DNA of 64,000 nucleotides. Source: an uncultured Paracoccaceae bacterium. GTDB taxonomy: Bacteria; Pseudomonadota; Alphaproteobacteria; Rhodobacterales; Rhodobacteraceae. The stretch lies in NCBI GenBank assembly GCA_947500005.1, contig CANMQJ010000023.1, positions 1 to 64,000 of the forward strand, read 5' to 3'. The notes beneath the pieces were generated by a model, which searched no databases, was not told the origin of the DNA, and worked only from the letters and a program-made list of their open reading frames with translations. Below, in pieces: positions 8,720 to 17,395 of this stretch (its first letter is position 1; each line of letters starts with the position of its first letter). Position numbers and translations under genes: made by a program.

Positions 8720-8825
8720 TGGGCACGGCGGCGGGACTTGAACCCACAACCTCCTCGCCGTAGCCTACAGTGGGCACAGTAGACACTAGAAAACGAGGCG
8801 CTCTATCCATTTGAGCTACGCCGCG
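8720..8825 (-). tRNA. tRNA, probably Arg(UCU), with an oversized 36-nt anticodon loop
   Basis: On the minus strand a complete cloverleaf can be drawn. Acceptor CGCGGCG pairs with CGCCGTG, followed by discriminator C and encoded CCA. D-arm GCTC/GAGC contains GG, the variable region is AGGTT, and the T-arm is GTGGG-TTCAAGT-CCCGC. The anticodon stem CCTCG/CGAGG is perfect but encloses 36 nt instead of 7. If a U-G pair closes the stem, the 5' half reads TTTCTA, giving anticodon UCU and A37, with about 27-29 extra nt after position 37. The identity is therefore uncertain. The gene sits 27 nt upstream of nrdJ in the same orientation. Confidence 0.7.
8765..8782 (-). repeat. imperfect palindrome inserted in the tRNA anticodon loop
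   Basis: CTACTGTGCCCACTGTAG folds on itself (CTAC/GTAG and GTG/CAC separated by a T-T mismatch). It forms the core of the extra sequence between the two halves of the anticodon stem. Outside it, TAGT and GCTA can extend the helix. Confidence 0.85.
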
Positions 8826-8941
8826 AAAGACGATGATTCGTCATCGGACCTAAACACTAGCCCAGCATGTACCAAGGCCACAACAGTTTGAAGTCCCCCG
8901 CCGAACACCTACAATATAAGGCCAAAGCTGGGGGCGACTCT

Positions 8942-9373
8942 GTGGATGACCATATCAATCTCATCAAGCTGTCGGTCGGCACGGAAACCGTTGACGACCT
9001 GATCGCCTGGCAGAAAAGCCAGCAGAGCCGGTACGATGACGGCCTGCCGCGCCATGTCACGCGGATGTGGCCCAAGCGCGAAGCAGAGATCGTGGCCGGC
9101 GGGTCGATCTACTGGGTGATCAAGGGCGTGGTGCAATGTCGCCAGCGCATCCTGCGGCTGGAGGAGGTCACGCGCGCCGACGGCATACGCCGCTGCGCCA
9201 TCGTGCTTGAGCCAGAGCTGCACCGCACCCAGGGCGCGGTCAAGCGCCCCTTCCAGGGATGGCGCTACCTCAAGCCCGAGGAGACGCCCGCCGACCTGCC
9301 CAAGGGGCGTGAGCGCGAGGAACCGCTGCCTGCCGCGCTCAACCGCGCACTGGCCGAGATCGGGGTGATCTGA
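8942..9373 (+). CDS. DUF1489 family protein
   Basis: A 143-aa soluble protein of the alphaproteobacterial DUF1489 (COG5458) family, function unknown. VDDHINLIKLSVGTETVDDLIAWQ at the N-terminus and RMWPKREAEIVAGGSIYWVIKGVVQCRQRIL in the middle are characteristic. I prefer the GTG at 8942 because it gives the usual family length and starts where the conserved block starts. The track's ATG at 8867 adds 25 residues unlike the family. It is convergent with the ion-channel gene, with only 3 nt between the stop codons. Confidence 0.8.
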   Translation: MDDHINLIKLSVGTETVDDLIAWQKSQQSRYDDGLPRHVTRMWPKREAEIVAGGSIYWVIKGVVQCRQRILRLEEVTRADGIRRCAIVLEPELHRTQGAVKRPFQGWRYLKPEETPADLPKGREREEPLPAALNRALAEIGVI

Positions 9374-9376
9374 CGG

Positions 9377-10138
9377 TCAATAATCGCCCTCGGTCTCGAT
9401 ATGGATGGTCGAGCCGCAATGCTTGCAATGCACCGCATCGGGGTCATGCAGGCTCAGCCCGCAGGTCTCGCAGGTCTGGCGCACCTTGGTCGGGCGGAAC
9501 AGCACCTGCGCCAGCCGCAGGAACAGCGTCACGCCGACGATCATCACCAGTACCGACAGCATCCGTCCCGCCGTGCCCGTAAGGGTGATGTCGCCGAAGC
9601 CGGTGGTGGTCAGCGTCGTGACCGTGAAATAAAGCGCATCGGCGTAGTTCGAGATCTCGGGATTCACCTCGTGCTGAAGCGCGTAGATCGCCCCGGTCAT
9701 CACGAAAAGAAAGACCAGCAGGTTGATCGTGGCGAGGATCGCCTCCTCGTTCTGGCGGAAATAGGAGAAATCCTGCCGCAACCGCCGCAGCAACTGGTAG
9801 GTATGCAACAGACGCAGCGTCCTGAGCACCCGCAGGAAGCCGAACCCCTCTCCCGCGATGGGCAGCAGGAACGAGATGACCGCCACCAGGTCGGCCCAGG
9901 ACGAGAAGCGGCTGAGAAAGCGCATCTTGCTGCCGTCGATCAGCATCCGGGCCAGGAAATCGGCCAGGATGATGACGCCCAGCACCATGTCAGCGATCTC
10001 GACGCCGCGGGTATGCGGAAAGAAGGAGGTGACGATGACGAAAAGGATCGTGGCCAGATCGAAAATCACCAGGGCATAGCGAAACCGGTGCGCCCGGGAC
10101 GAATGCCCCTCATACAAAAGCTTGATGGCCTTTAGCAC
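9377..10138 (-). CDS. ion transporter / potassium channel-like protein with C-terminal zinc ribbon
   Basis: A 253-aa inner-membrane protein. After a short cytoplasmic start come four hydrophobic segments with Arg-rich FLRVLRTLRLLHTYQLLRRLR, resembling a voltage-sensor S4 and S4-S5 linker. Then come a pore helix with selectivity filter TTTGFGD and a final helix. The cytoplasmic tail carries CETCGLSLHDPDAVHCKHCG, two CxxC knuckles of a zinc ribbon, which is unusual for such channels. The GTG start at 10138 avoids the overlap with hisG that the track's start would create, but its ribosome-binding site is weak. Confidence 0.8.
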   Translation of the reverse strand: MLKAIKLLYEGHSSRAHRFRYALVIFDLATILFVIVTSFFPHTRGVEIADMVLGVIILADFLARMLIDGSKMRFLSRFSSWADLVAVISFLLPIAGEGFGFLRVLRTLRLLHTYQLLRRLRQDFSYFRQNEEAILATINLLVFLFVMTGAIYALQHEVNPEISNYADALYFTVTTLTTTGFGDITLTGTAGRMLSVLVMIVGVTLFLRLAQVLFRPTKVRQTCETCGLSLHDPDAVHCKHCGSTIHIETEGDY

Positions 10139-10278
10139 GCGCGCCCGTTCCCTCTCGTCTGGCCCTGATCCAGATATGTCAAACGCCGCGCAGCTTGAAC
10201 AGGGCCTTGCTCCGCGCCGAAGGCACCGGCCCAGCGCAGGGTCCAGAGAGATCCCCTCCCCCACCGGACACGACGCCC

Positions 10279-10968
10279 TCAGCCCAGGCGGCGCAGCAGG
10301 TTGTCGAGGGTTTCGCGCTGACCATCCGGCGTCCCGGCCACGCGGCTGCGCCAAAGCGTCGCCTGGCTGCGCAGGATCAGCCCGTCCGAGAGGATCTTGA
10401 GATGGTTGGCACGCAGCGTCTCACCGGTCGAGGTGATGTCGGCAATGGCCTCGGCGGTCTCGTTCGTCACGGTCCCCTCGGTCGCGCCCTGGCTGTCGAC
10501 CAGCGTGTAATCGGCCACCCCCGCCTGGGTCAGGAACTCGCGCACCAGGCGGTGGTACTTGGTGGCGATCCGCAACCGGTGACCGTGGCGCGCCCGGAAC
10601 GCCGCCGCCGCCGCGTCGAGATCGTCGAGCGTGTCGACATCGACCCAGGCGCGCGGCACCGCGATGATCAGGTCGGCCTGGCCAAAGCCCAGGGGGGCGA
10701 TCTCTTCCACCTGCTGCTCCCAGCGCGGCAGTTTCTCGTGCACCAGGTCGGTCCCGGTCACGCCAAGATGCAGTCGACCGGCGGCCAGTTCGCGCGGAAT
10801 CTCCCCGGCCGACAGCAGCACCAGGGTCACGCCCTCGATCCCGTCCACGCGCCCCGCATATTCACGGTCGGATCCGGCGCGGCTGAGCGTGATGCCGCGT
10901 TTCTCGAACCATGCAAAGGTCTTTTCCATCAGCCGGCCCTTGGACGGCACGCCAAGCTTCAGGCTCAT
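10279..10968 (-). CDS. hisG: ATP phosphoribosyltransferase, short form
   Basis: First enzyme of histidine synthesis, joining ATP and PRPP. At 229 aa it is the short HisG type, which lacks the C-terminal regulatory domain and needs HisZ. LGVPSKGRLME at the N-terminus, GVTGTDLV, and the PRPP-binding region IADITSTGETLRANHLKIL are all present. Its ATG overlaps the hisZ stop (ATGA), so translation is coupled, and hisS-hisZ-hisG form one minus-strand operon. Allosteric control by histidine is expected to reside in the HisG-HisZ complex. Confidence 0.95.
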   Translation of the reverse strand: MSLKLGVPSKGRLMEKTFAWFEKRGITLSRAGSDREYAGRVDGIEGVTLVLLSAGEIPRELAAGRLHLGVTGTDLVHEKLPRWEQQVEEIAPLGFGQADLIIAVPRAWVDVDTLDDLDAAAAAFRARHGHRLRIATKYHRLVREFLTQAGVADYTLVDSQGATEGTVTNETAEAIADITSTGETLRANHLKILSDGLILRSQATLWRSRVAGTPDGQRETLDNLLRRLG

Positions 10969-12053
10969 CGCGCGCCCTCCCCCAGTTCCAGCATCAGCCC
11001 CGGGCGCAGCACGCCGCCCACCGCCGGGATCTCGGCCCCGTTGCCCAGTTGCCGGGTCAGCGCGTCATAGCGCCCGCCCGTGGCGACCGGCGGCAGGTCG
11101 GGGCGGCGCTCGGCAGAGAAGCCAAAAACGAAACCGTCGTAATACTCCATCGAGGTCCGGCCATAGGAGGCCTCGAATTCCAGCCGGTCCACGTCGATCC
11201 CCCGGCCTTGCAACGCGCCAATCCGCGCCTCCAGCCGATCGAGCGCCGGGGTGATCTGCGGGAGGTCCACCGCGACGTCGCGCAGCCGTTCCAGCGCAAA
11301 GGGCATGGTCTCGCGCACTGCGAGCAACGTCTCCAGCGCGCGCAATTCGGCCTCGGCGATGGGCGGTTCGGCGGCATCGGCGCGCAGCGCGGCGATACGC
11401 TCCACGATCTCGGTCCCACTCCGCTTGCCGATCATCGGCCCGGCCTCGACCATCGGATCGGCAGCGGCCAAGAGCGCCGCCCGGCTGGCCGGCACGGGTG
11501 CGCGCCCGGCAAACCGGTCCAGAAGCGCGCGGAACCGCCGCGGCCGCCAGATATGGCGCATCAGCGCGGCCTTGCGCCGCTCGGTCGTGCGCAGCCCCTC
11601 GACCGCAGCCATCAGGATGCCGATATCGCCCGTGGCCGCCCGCAGGTCGAGCCCGTCCAGAGCCTGCGCGATCAGTGCGAAGACCTCGGCATCCGCCTCG
11701 GCGGGCGCCTCGCGGTCGAACACCTCGTATCCCACCTGGATATACTCGTTGGCACGGTCGGGATCATGCTCCTGCCGGCGAAAGACCTCGCCCGCATAGG
11801 TGTAACGCGCCGGTTCGGCCCCGTGAGCCATGTGCATCTGCACAACCGGCACGGTGAAATCCGGGCGCAGCATCTGCTCGCCCCTGAGAGCGTCCGAGGT
11901 GACATAGGCCCGCCCCCGGATGTCCTCTCCATAAAGGTCCAGAAGCGTCTCGGCCGGTTGCAGGATGGGCGTCTCGACCGGCTGCGCGCCAGCCACCTCG
12001 AAGCCCGCGCGCAGGCGCGCCGCCTGCTCCAGCGTCTCGGCGCGGCTTGGCAT
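10965..12053 (-). CDS. hisZ: ATP phosphoribosyltransferase regulatory subunit (HisS paralog)
   Basis: Catalytically inactive relative of histidyl-tRNA synthetase that partners short HisG. 362 aa, with the class II core (LRPDFTVPVVQMHMAHG, RYTYAGEVFRRQ, FEASYGRTSMEYYDGFVFGF) but no anticodon-binding domain. Start at [10 protein letters not shown], which overlaps the hisS stop (TGATG). The longer ORF in the track is read-through of hisS sequence. It lies directly between hisS and hisG, each joint overlapping. Confidence 0.9.
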   Translation of the reverse strand: MPSRAETLEQAARLRAGFEVAGAQPVETPILQPAETLLDLYGEDIRGRAYVTSDALRGEQMLRPDFTVPVVQMHMAHGAEPARYTYAGEVFRRQEHDPDRANEYIQVGYEVFDREAPAEADAEVFALIAQALDGLDLRAATGDIGILMAAVEGLRTTERRKAALMRHIWRPRRFRALLDRFAGRAPVPASRAALLAAADPMVEAGPMIGKRSGTEIVERIAALRADAAEPPIAEAELRALETLLAVRETMPFALERLRDVAVDLPQITPALDRLEARIGALQGRGIDVDRLEFEASYGRTSMEYYDGFVFGFSAERRPDLPPVATGGRYDALTRQLGNGAEIPAVGGVLRPGLMLELGEGAR

Positions 12054-13546
12054 CACGCCTGCCCGCCCTGCTCCGCGAGAAGCGCGCGCACGCGCTCCAC
12101 CAGCGCGTCGCGTGGCACCTCGAACTGGCTGGGGCGTTCCTTCCACTCCTCCAGCGTCGCGTTCTCGGCGATCTGTGCGCCAAGGATCAGGTCCTTGACC
12201 TGCACGATGCCCTTTTCCTTCTCTTCGGCCCCCTCGATGATCGCCAGGGGCGCGTTGCGGCGGTCGGCATATTTCAACTGGTTGCCAAAATTCTTCGGAT
12301 TGCCCAAATAGACCTCGGCCCGGATGCCTGCATTGCGCAGCTCGGCCACCATCGCCTGGTAATCGGCCATGCGGTCACGATCCATCACCGTCACCACCAC
12401 CGGCCCACGCTCGGCCGTGCCGACCCGACCCTTCTCGCGCAGCGCGGCCAGCAGTCGGTCCACCCCGATCGACACGCCGGTCGCCGGAACTTCCTGCCCG
12501 GTGAAGCGCTTGACCAGGTCGTCATAGCGCCCGCCGCCGGCCACCGAGCCGAACTGCCGCTTGCGGCCCTTGTCGTCGAGGATCTCGAAGGTCAGCTCCG
12601 CCTCGTAAACCGGCCCGGTGTAGTAACCGAGGCCCCGCACCACCGATGGATCGATCACGATCCGGTCGGCGCCGTACCCCCCGGCATCAAGCAGCGCAGC
12701 GATCTGTTGCAGTTCGCTCACCCCTTCTGCGCCCGTGGCGCTGTCGCCCACCGCCGCGCGCAGGTTCGCAAGCGTTCCAGCGGCATCCGCGGCGCGGGAG
12801 GTCAGAAAGGCGATCACCGGTTCGGCCTGCGCTTCGCTCAGCCCCACGCCATCGATATAGGCGCCCGAGGCATCGAGCCGCCCCTTGCCCAGCAATTCGC
12901 GAACGCCTGCCTCACCCACCTTGTCGAACTTGTCGATGGTGCGCAGCACGGCCTCGCGCGTCTCGCCCTCTTCCAGGCCCATGACCTCCAGCACGCCGTT
13001 CAGAACCTTGCGGTTGTTCACCCGAACGATGTAATCGCCGCGCGGGATGCCCACCGCCTCCAGCGTGTCCGCAAGCATCGCGCAGATCTCGGCATCCGCC
13101 GCCATCGAGGCCGAGCCCACCGTATCCGCATCGCATTGATAGAACTGGCGATAGCGCCCCGGCCCCGGCTTCTCGTTGCGCCAGACCGGCCCCATCGCGT
13201 AGCGGCGGTAAGGCGTCGGCAGATCGTTGCGGTGCTGGGCATAGACCCGCGCCAGCGGCGCCGTCAGGTCATAGCGCAGCGCCATCCACTCGCCCTTCTC
13301 GCCCTCGTCCTCCTCCTGCCAGGCAAAGACGCCGGCATTGGGGCGGTCCACGTCGGGCAGGAACTTGCCCAGCGCCTCGACCGTCTCGACCGCCGAGCTT
13401 TCCAGCGCGTCGAAGCCATAGCGATGATAGACCCCGGCGATCGTCTGCAGCATCTCGGCGCGCTGCGTGACGTCCTGTCCGAAATAGTCGCGGAACCCTT
13501 TCGGCGTGATGGCCTTGGGGCGGGGCTGTTTCTTGGGCTTTGCCAT
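12053..13546 (-). CDS. hisS: histidyl-tRNA synthetase
   Basis: Charges tRNA-His. 497 aa, class II architecture: motif 1 region [18 protein letters not shown], motif 2 [24 protein letters not shown], HisA-specific block [14 protein letters not shown], and motif 3 region [13 protein letters not shown]...[12 protein letters not shown]-terminal anticodon-binding domain follows (about the last 100 residues, [12 protein letters not shown] onward). First gene of the hisS-hisZ-hisG operon, so the synthetase and its enzyme-regulator paralog are co-expressed. Confidence 0.96.
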   Translation of the reverse strand: MAKPKKQPRPKAITPKGFRDYFGQDVTQRAEMLQTIAGVYHRYGFDALESSAVETVEALGKFLPDVDRPNAGVFAWQEEDEGEKGEWMALRYDLTAPLARVYAQHRNDLPTPYRRYAMGPVWRNEKPGPGRYRQFYQCDADTVGSASMAADAEICAMLADTLEAVGIPRGDYIVRVNNRKVLNGVLEVMGLEEGETREAVLRTIDKFDKVGEAGVRELLGKGRLDASGAYIDGVGLSEAQAEPVIAFLTSRAADAAGTLANLRAAVGDSATGAEGVSELQQIAALLDAGGYGADRIVIDPSVVRGLGYYTGPVYEAELTFEILDDKGRKRQFGSVAGGGRYDDLVKRFTGQEVPATGVSIGVDRLLAALREKGRVGTAERGPVVVTVMDRDRMADYQAMVAELRNAGIRAEVYLGNPKNFGNQLKYADRRNAPLAIIEGAEEKEKGIVQVKDLILGAQIAENATLEEWKERPSQFEVPRDALVERVRALLAEQGGQA

Positions 13547-13703
13547 GAAAGGTCCTTGCGGGCTTGCACTGTCGGGCGCGGTCTAGCCCAAGCCCCGCCC
13601 CGGGGCAAGGCGGGGCCGGGTCACGCCGGAAACGCGCTTTGCGGCGCATACCCCCGGCGGAGCCAACCTGTTCCGGAGAACTTCCGCCGCAAAGCGCCCC
13701 GAC

Positions 13704-14042
13704 CTAGCGGGCTTTCAGCGCGTCGTAGCATTCCAGCGCCTTGCCCGCATACATCATGGACGGCCCGCCGCCCATCTGGATGGTCATGCCGAGAACCTCC
13801 GAGACCTCTTCGCGGGTGGCACCCACGCGGATCAACGCCTCGATGTGGAACATGATGCAGGCCTCGCATTTCGTGGCCACGGCGATTCCAAGCGCCACGA
13901 ATTCCTTTGTCTTGAACTCCACCACCCCGTCGGCCTTGACGGTCTTGCCCAGCGCGGCAAAGGCCTTGGCGGTCTCGGGGATGGCGGCGTTGATACCGCG
14001 CACCTGGTTTTTCGTGGCCTCGAATTTCTCGGTCCAGCTCAT
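13704..14042 (-). CDS. AhpD-like carboxymuconolactone decarboxylase family protein
   Basis: 112 aa, helical. It carries the CxxC-plus-His signature of the AhpD branch (KCEACIMFHIEALIRVGAT), where the Cys pair and His form a redox or proton-relay site. Likely a peroxidase-type or thiol oxidoreductase protein. The substrate cannot be told from sequence. Its start follows an AGAGAGGGA site. It lies alone between hisS and the DUF938 gene. Confidence 0.88.
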   Translation of the reverse strand: MSWTEKFEATKNQVRGINAAIPETAKAFAALGKTVKADGVVEFKTKEFVALGIAVATKCEACIMFHIEALIRVGATREEVSEVLGMTIQMGGGPSMMYAGKALECYDALKAR

Positions 14043-14115
14043 CGGGATGTCCCTCTCTCACATGGGTTTTCCCGACCGCGTATAGCGGCCCCGCGCGCCG
14101 CCACCTTGACCTCGA

Positions 14116-14766
14116 TCAGATGGCGGGCCGCTCGGCGACAAGTGCGAGATTGTTGGCCGGCATCTCGACCACCAGCACCATCTCCAGCCCTGCGCCCTGC
14201 ATCAGGTCCATCACGTCGAAATCGTCCTTGTAGCCGATCTCGGGGTCCTGCGCCCGCAGCGTCGCATCGAACCGTGCGTCGCCCTCGCTGGTCAGCTCTC
14301 CCGCCCGCAGGAAAGGGCCATAGATCACGAAGCGCCCGGCTGGCGCCAGCGCTCGCGCCGCCTCGGCGATCAGCGTCTCGGTTTCGGGCGCCGAGATCAG
14401 GTGCAGCAGGTTCACCAGCACGACAAGATCCTGCCCGGCATGATCGGCGGCCCAGCCGGGCCGCACCGCGTCGAGCGCGATGGCCGGGGCCACGTTCTCC
14501 AGCCCGTCGGTCCAGGCGTCGATGCTGGCGCGGCGCTCTGCATCAGGTTCCGTCGGCTGCCAGAACAGGCCCGGAAAGCGTGCGGCCCAGTCGGCAACAT
14601 GCTGCCCCGTGCCGCTGGCCAGTTCCAGGGCGCGCCCCCTCGCGGGCGCAACCTCGGCCAGCAGATCGCCCAGAGCCTGGGCGTTGCGGCTGGCGGCAGG
14701 GGCGGTCAGGCGCGCGCCTTCGCCGCGTTCCACCACGCTGGCCTGCGGCGGAAATGCGCGACTCAT
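14116..14766 (-). CDS. DUF938 class I SAM-dependent methyltransferase-like protein
   Basis: 216 aa. RLTAPAASRNAQALGDLL leads into the SAM-binding glycine motif ALELASGTGQHVADWAARFP, then LVVLVNLLHLISAP and a YGPFLRAGE stretch, all typical of DUF938 proteins (methyltransferase fold, unknown substrate). Start at MSRAFPPQ; its ATG overlaps the stop of the aldo/keto reductase gene upstream (ATGA), so the two are coupled. The track ORF from 15264 runs through the neighbouring gene in another frame. Confidence 0.85.
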   Translation of the reverse strand: MSRAFPPQASVVERGEGARLTAPAASRNAQALGDLLAEVAPARGRALELASGTGQHVADWAARFPGLFWQPTEPDAERRASIDAWTDGLENVAPAIALDAVRPGWAADHAGQDLVVLVNLLHLISAPETETLIAEAARALAPAGRFVIYGPFLRAGELTSEGDARFDATLRAQDPEIGYKDDFDVMDLMQGAGLEMVLVVEMPANNLALVAERPAI

Positions 14767-15713
14767 GTCACCTCCTCCAGCCGGTCCGTTGCAGGCGGCG
14801 GTGTGCGGCCCAGCGCCGAGATCCGCGCGCGCAACTCGTCGGTCATTTCGAACCCCAGCGCCGCAAGCGAGGGGGCCAACTGCTCCGCCGAGCGGGCCGA
14901 GACGATGGGCGTCGGCCGCCAGGGTGCCGTCGCGACCCAGGCCACCGCCAGTGTCGCCGCGTCGGTCCCAATCTCGGCCGCCAACTCCGCAAGACCGCGC
15001 GCAGCCTCGCGCATCCACGGTTCTCCATAGCGGCTGGCATAGCGGTCGTCCTCGGACAGACGCCCCACGCCCCCCGAGGCGTATTTCCCGGTCAGCAACC
15101 CGCCCCCAAGGGGGGAATAGGGTGCGACCGCGATGCCCTGATCCGCGCACATCGGCAGGATCTCGACCTCGGCCTGCCGCTTCACCAAGTTGTACATCGG
15201 TTGCAGGATGTTCACCTGCAGGCCGCGCGCCACGGCTTCGGCCTGCGTCTTCATCACCTGCCATGCGGCGAAATTCGACAGGCCGACATACCGGATCTGC
15301 CCCGCCGCGCGCGCCTCGGCGAAGAAATCCATCGTCCGGCCGGGATCCGTTTCGGGATCGAAGCGATGAAGGTAAAGCACATCCACCATCTCGAGCCCCA
15401 ACCGCCGCCGGGAGGTGTCGAACTGCTCGCGCAGGTTGGCCGGGCCTGCACCGCCGGTATAGCCGACCTTGGTGGCGATCAGCAGCCGATCGCGCTCGGC
15501 GGCGACCATCCGGCCCAGCATCTCCTCCGAGGCGCCGTCGGTATAGACGAAGGCGGTATCGAAATGGGTGATCCCGGCGGCGCGCGCGGCCTCGTACATG
15601 GCCTGGCTGGCCGCCTCATCCGCGCGGCCGCCGAACTGCATCGCCCCAAAGGCGAACCGGCTGGCGGGCGTGCCATCGGCCAATGTCAGGAGAGGTGTCA
15701 GATCGCCGTTCAT
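14763..15713 (-). CDS. aldo/keto reductase
   Basis: 316-aa NAD(P)H-dependent oxidoreductase of the (beta/alpha)8 AKR fold. The catalytic tetrad is visible: Asp/Tyr in THFDTAFVYTDG, Lys in LLIATKVGY and His in VLYLHRFDP. SNFAAWQ and YSPLGGGLLTGKY are the usual later motifs. Start chosen at MNGDLTPLL; another ATG lies four codons upstream (15725) and neither has a clear ribosome-binding site. Its stop overlaps the DUF938 start. The natural substrate is unknown. Confidence 0.88.
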   Translation of the reverse strand: MNGDLTPLLTLADGTPASRFAFGAMQFGGRADEAASQAMYEAARAAGITHFDTAFVYTDGASEEMLGRMVAAERDRLLIATKVGYTGGAGPANLREQFDTSRRRLGLEMVDVLYLHRFDPETDPGRTMDFFAEARAAGQIRYVGLSNFAAWQVMKTQAEAVARGLQVNILQPMYNLVKRQAEVEILPMCADQGIAVAPYSPLGGGLLTGKYASGGVGRLSEDDRYASRYGEPWMREAARGLAELAAEIGTDAATLAVAWVATAPWRPTPIVSARSAEQLAPSLAALGFEMTDELRARISALGRTPPPATDRLEEVT

Positions 15714-15930
15714 GCCGCGCAGCATGACACGCGGGACACAGGGCGGAAAGCCTGAAAGAGATCGCGGCCTTGGTGTCGGGCAGCAAAGCGGGTTGCCGCG
15801 GCAACACCCATCCGGTTCCTGGGCGCAAGGACTGAAAATTCTGGCTGACGGCGTGACATGTCCGCGCATCGGTACATATGATTGGGGTGGGTTCCGACTC
15901 GATGTGCTGCCCGTCACGAAGGAGTAATCA

Positions 15931-16788
15931 ATGCGCCCGCTCAAGTTCCTTGCCGCCCTGACCGCGACCTGTCTGATCACCCACGCCGCCGGTGCGCAGG
16001 ACCAGGAGACGCCGGCGCAGGAGGCCGCGAAAAAGGTGGACGGGCTGACATACGGGTCGCTCAGCACACGGTCGAGCAATCGCAAGCTCATCTTCAGCTT
16101 CCTTCTCGGTGGCGAAAGCCGTCCCGGCTATTTCGGGTCGAACGAGAATATCGGTATCGTGAAAGCCTCGCCCAACCTGCTGGCCCTTTCCTTCGGCAAG
16201 CTGCGCCTGGGCGAGGAGGGAGACGCCTTTGATGACGACCCAAACGATTTCCCGCTGGGCGCCGTCGTCAGCACCTCGTTTCGCTTCATCTCGGACCGCG
16301 AGGCGAGCGACTATCCCGAACTCGCCGGGCTGGAGGACCTCGACAGCGCGCTCGAGGTCGGGGGCAAGTTCGGTTACGTCTGGCCACGGGTCGAAGCCTT
16401 TGCCGATATCCGCTATGGCGTGACGGGGCACAAAAGCTGGGTGGGCGAGCTGAGCTCCTATTACGTCGCGCGGCCCGCAGACAAGCTGGTTCTGCGCGTG
16501 GGGCCGCGGTTGCTGTTCGGGACCGAGCGCTATGCCGACACCTATTTCGGCGTCAGCCCGGCCGAGGCCACGACCAGCGCCTTTCCCGCCTATTCCGCGG
16601 GCGGCGGGCTTGTCAGTGCGGGAGTCGAGGTGATCGGCACCTACCAGTTGGGCCGGCAATGGTGGCTGGAAGGGCGCGCGCGCTGGGACAAGCTGCAGGG
16701 CGACGCGGCCAACAGCCCGATCGTGTCGGATGACGAGATGCTGACCGTATCGCTGGGCATCCGGCGGGCCTTCGTCCTCGATTTCTGA
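15931..16788 (+). CDS. MipA/OmpV family outer membrane protein
   Basis: 285 aa with a cleavable signal peptide (MRPLKFLAALTATCLITHAAGAQ). The mature part has alternating hydrophobic beta strands (SRPGYFGSNENIGIV, GGLVSAGVEVIGTYQL) and ends in a C-terminal Phe (AFVLDF), as expected for BAM-assembled barrels. MipA/OmpV proteins are outer membrane scaffolds or porin-like proteins. The ATG has AAGGAG 7 nt upstream. It is divergent from the aldo/keto reductase across 217 nt, which must hold both promoters. Confidence 0.85.
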   Translation: MRPLKFLAALTATCLITHAAGAQDQETPAQEAAKKVDGLTYGSLSTRSSNRKLIFSFLLGGESRPGYFGSNENIGIVKASPNLLALSFGKLRLGEEGDAFDDDPNDFPLGAVVSTSFRFISDREASDYPELAGLEDLDSALEVGGKFGYVWPRVEAFADIRYGVTGHKSWVGELSSYYVARPADKLVLRVGPRLLFGTERYADTYFGVSPAEATTSAFPAYSAGGGLVSAGVEVIGTYQLGRQWWLEGRARWDKLQGDAANSPIVSDDEMLTVSLGIRRAFVLDF

Positions 16789-16921
16789 GGGGACAAACCG
16801 CACGATTGCAGCCAGGCCACAGGGCGGCGGGACGAAAAGCCTTGCCCGAACGTGTTCTTGCCCAGCCGTGGGGGGCCTGTGCATTGTGGCGTGACTTGAT
16901 CCACGAAACAGGACTTTCCCC

Positions 16922-17395
16922 ATGTCAGGCCCTGGCCTTCATCCCATGGCGACGGCGCACCTGCCGGGTTTCCTTCCCGGCCCCGATGGCAGCGATCCGC
17001 TCTTCGTCACCGTCGCGGCCTTCACCATAGGCCTCATCGTGCTGATCGGCGCGCTCTATTTCACGCTGCATGCCCTGCCAGAGAGGATGGCCCATCACGG
17101 CAACAGCACGCAGATGCAAGTGATCGGCATTCTCGCGCTGCTGGCGCTCTTCACTCATAATCACGTCTTCTGGATCGCGGCGCTTCTGGTAGCGGCCTTC
17201 CGGATGCCCGACTTCCTGACGCCGTTGCAATCCATCTCCGATTCGCTGATGGCGATCTACAGCCGGATGCCAGCCGCCCAGGCACGCAGCGAGGCCGCGC
17301 CCCCGCCGCGCCCTGCCAGTCCGCCGGACCTGCGCCCGGTCGAGGACACCCCAAAGGGGAGTGACACGCCCGAGGGAGGGCCGCGCGATGTTTGA
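16922..17395 (+). CDS. YiaW-like (DUF3302) small inner membrane protein
   Basis: 157 aa with two membrane helices (VAAFTIGLIVLIGALYFTLH and GILALLALFTHNHVFWIAALLVAAF) and a Pro-rich cytoplasmic tail. The spacing and the LHALPERMAHH loop resemble DUF3302 proteins such as E. coli YiaW, which are encoded next to an HlyD-family partner (YiaV), as here. The downstream gene overlaps it by 8 nt. Role in the pair is unknown; probably the membrane partner of the fusion protein. Confidence 0.65.
   Translation: MSGPGLHPMATAHLPGFLPGPDGSDPLFVTVAAFTIGLIVLIGALYFTLHALPERMAHHGNSTQMQVIGILALLALFTHNHVFWIAALLVAAFRMPDFLTPLQSISDSLMAIYSRMPAAQARSEAAPPPRPASPPDLRPVEDTPKGSDTPEGGPRDV

Noticed and set aside
8337-8810. 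157-aa minus-strand ORF spanning the tRNA and nrdJ start
   Set aside because: It reads through the tRNA and nrdJ in another frame; the residues are translated tRNA sequence.
8720-8825. tRNA-Sec, pyrrolysine or allo-tRNA reading of the odd tRNA
   Set aside because: Acceptor and T-stem are the normal 7+5 bp, the variable region is 5 nt, and no loop places UCA or CUA as an anticodon with a closed stem. The extra length is in the anticodon loop, not a variable arm.
8693-8940. Cobalamin riboswitch upstream of nrdJ
   Set aside because: Only 27 nt lie between the tRNA and nrdJ, and no B12-box-like sequence was seen.
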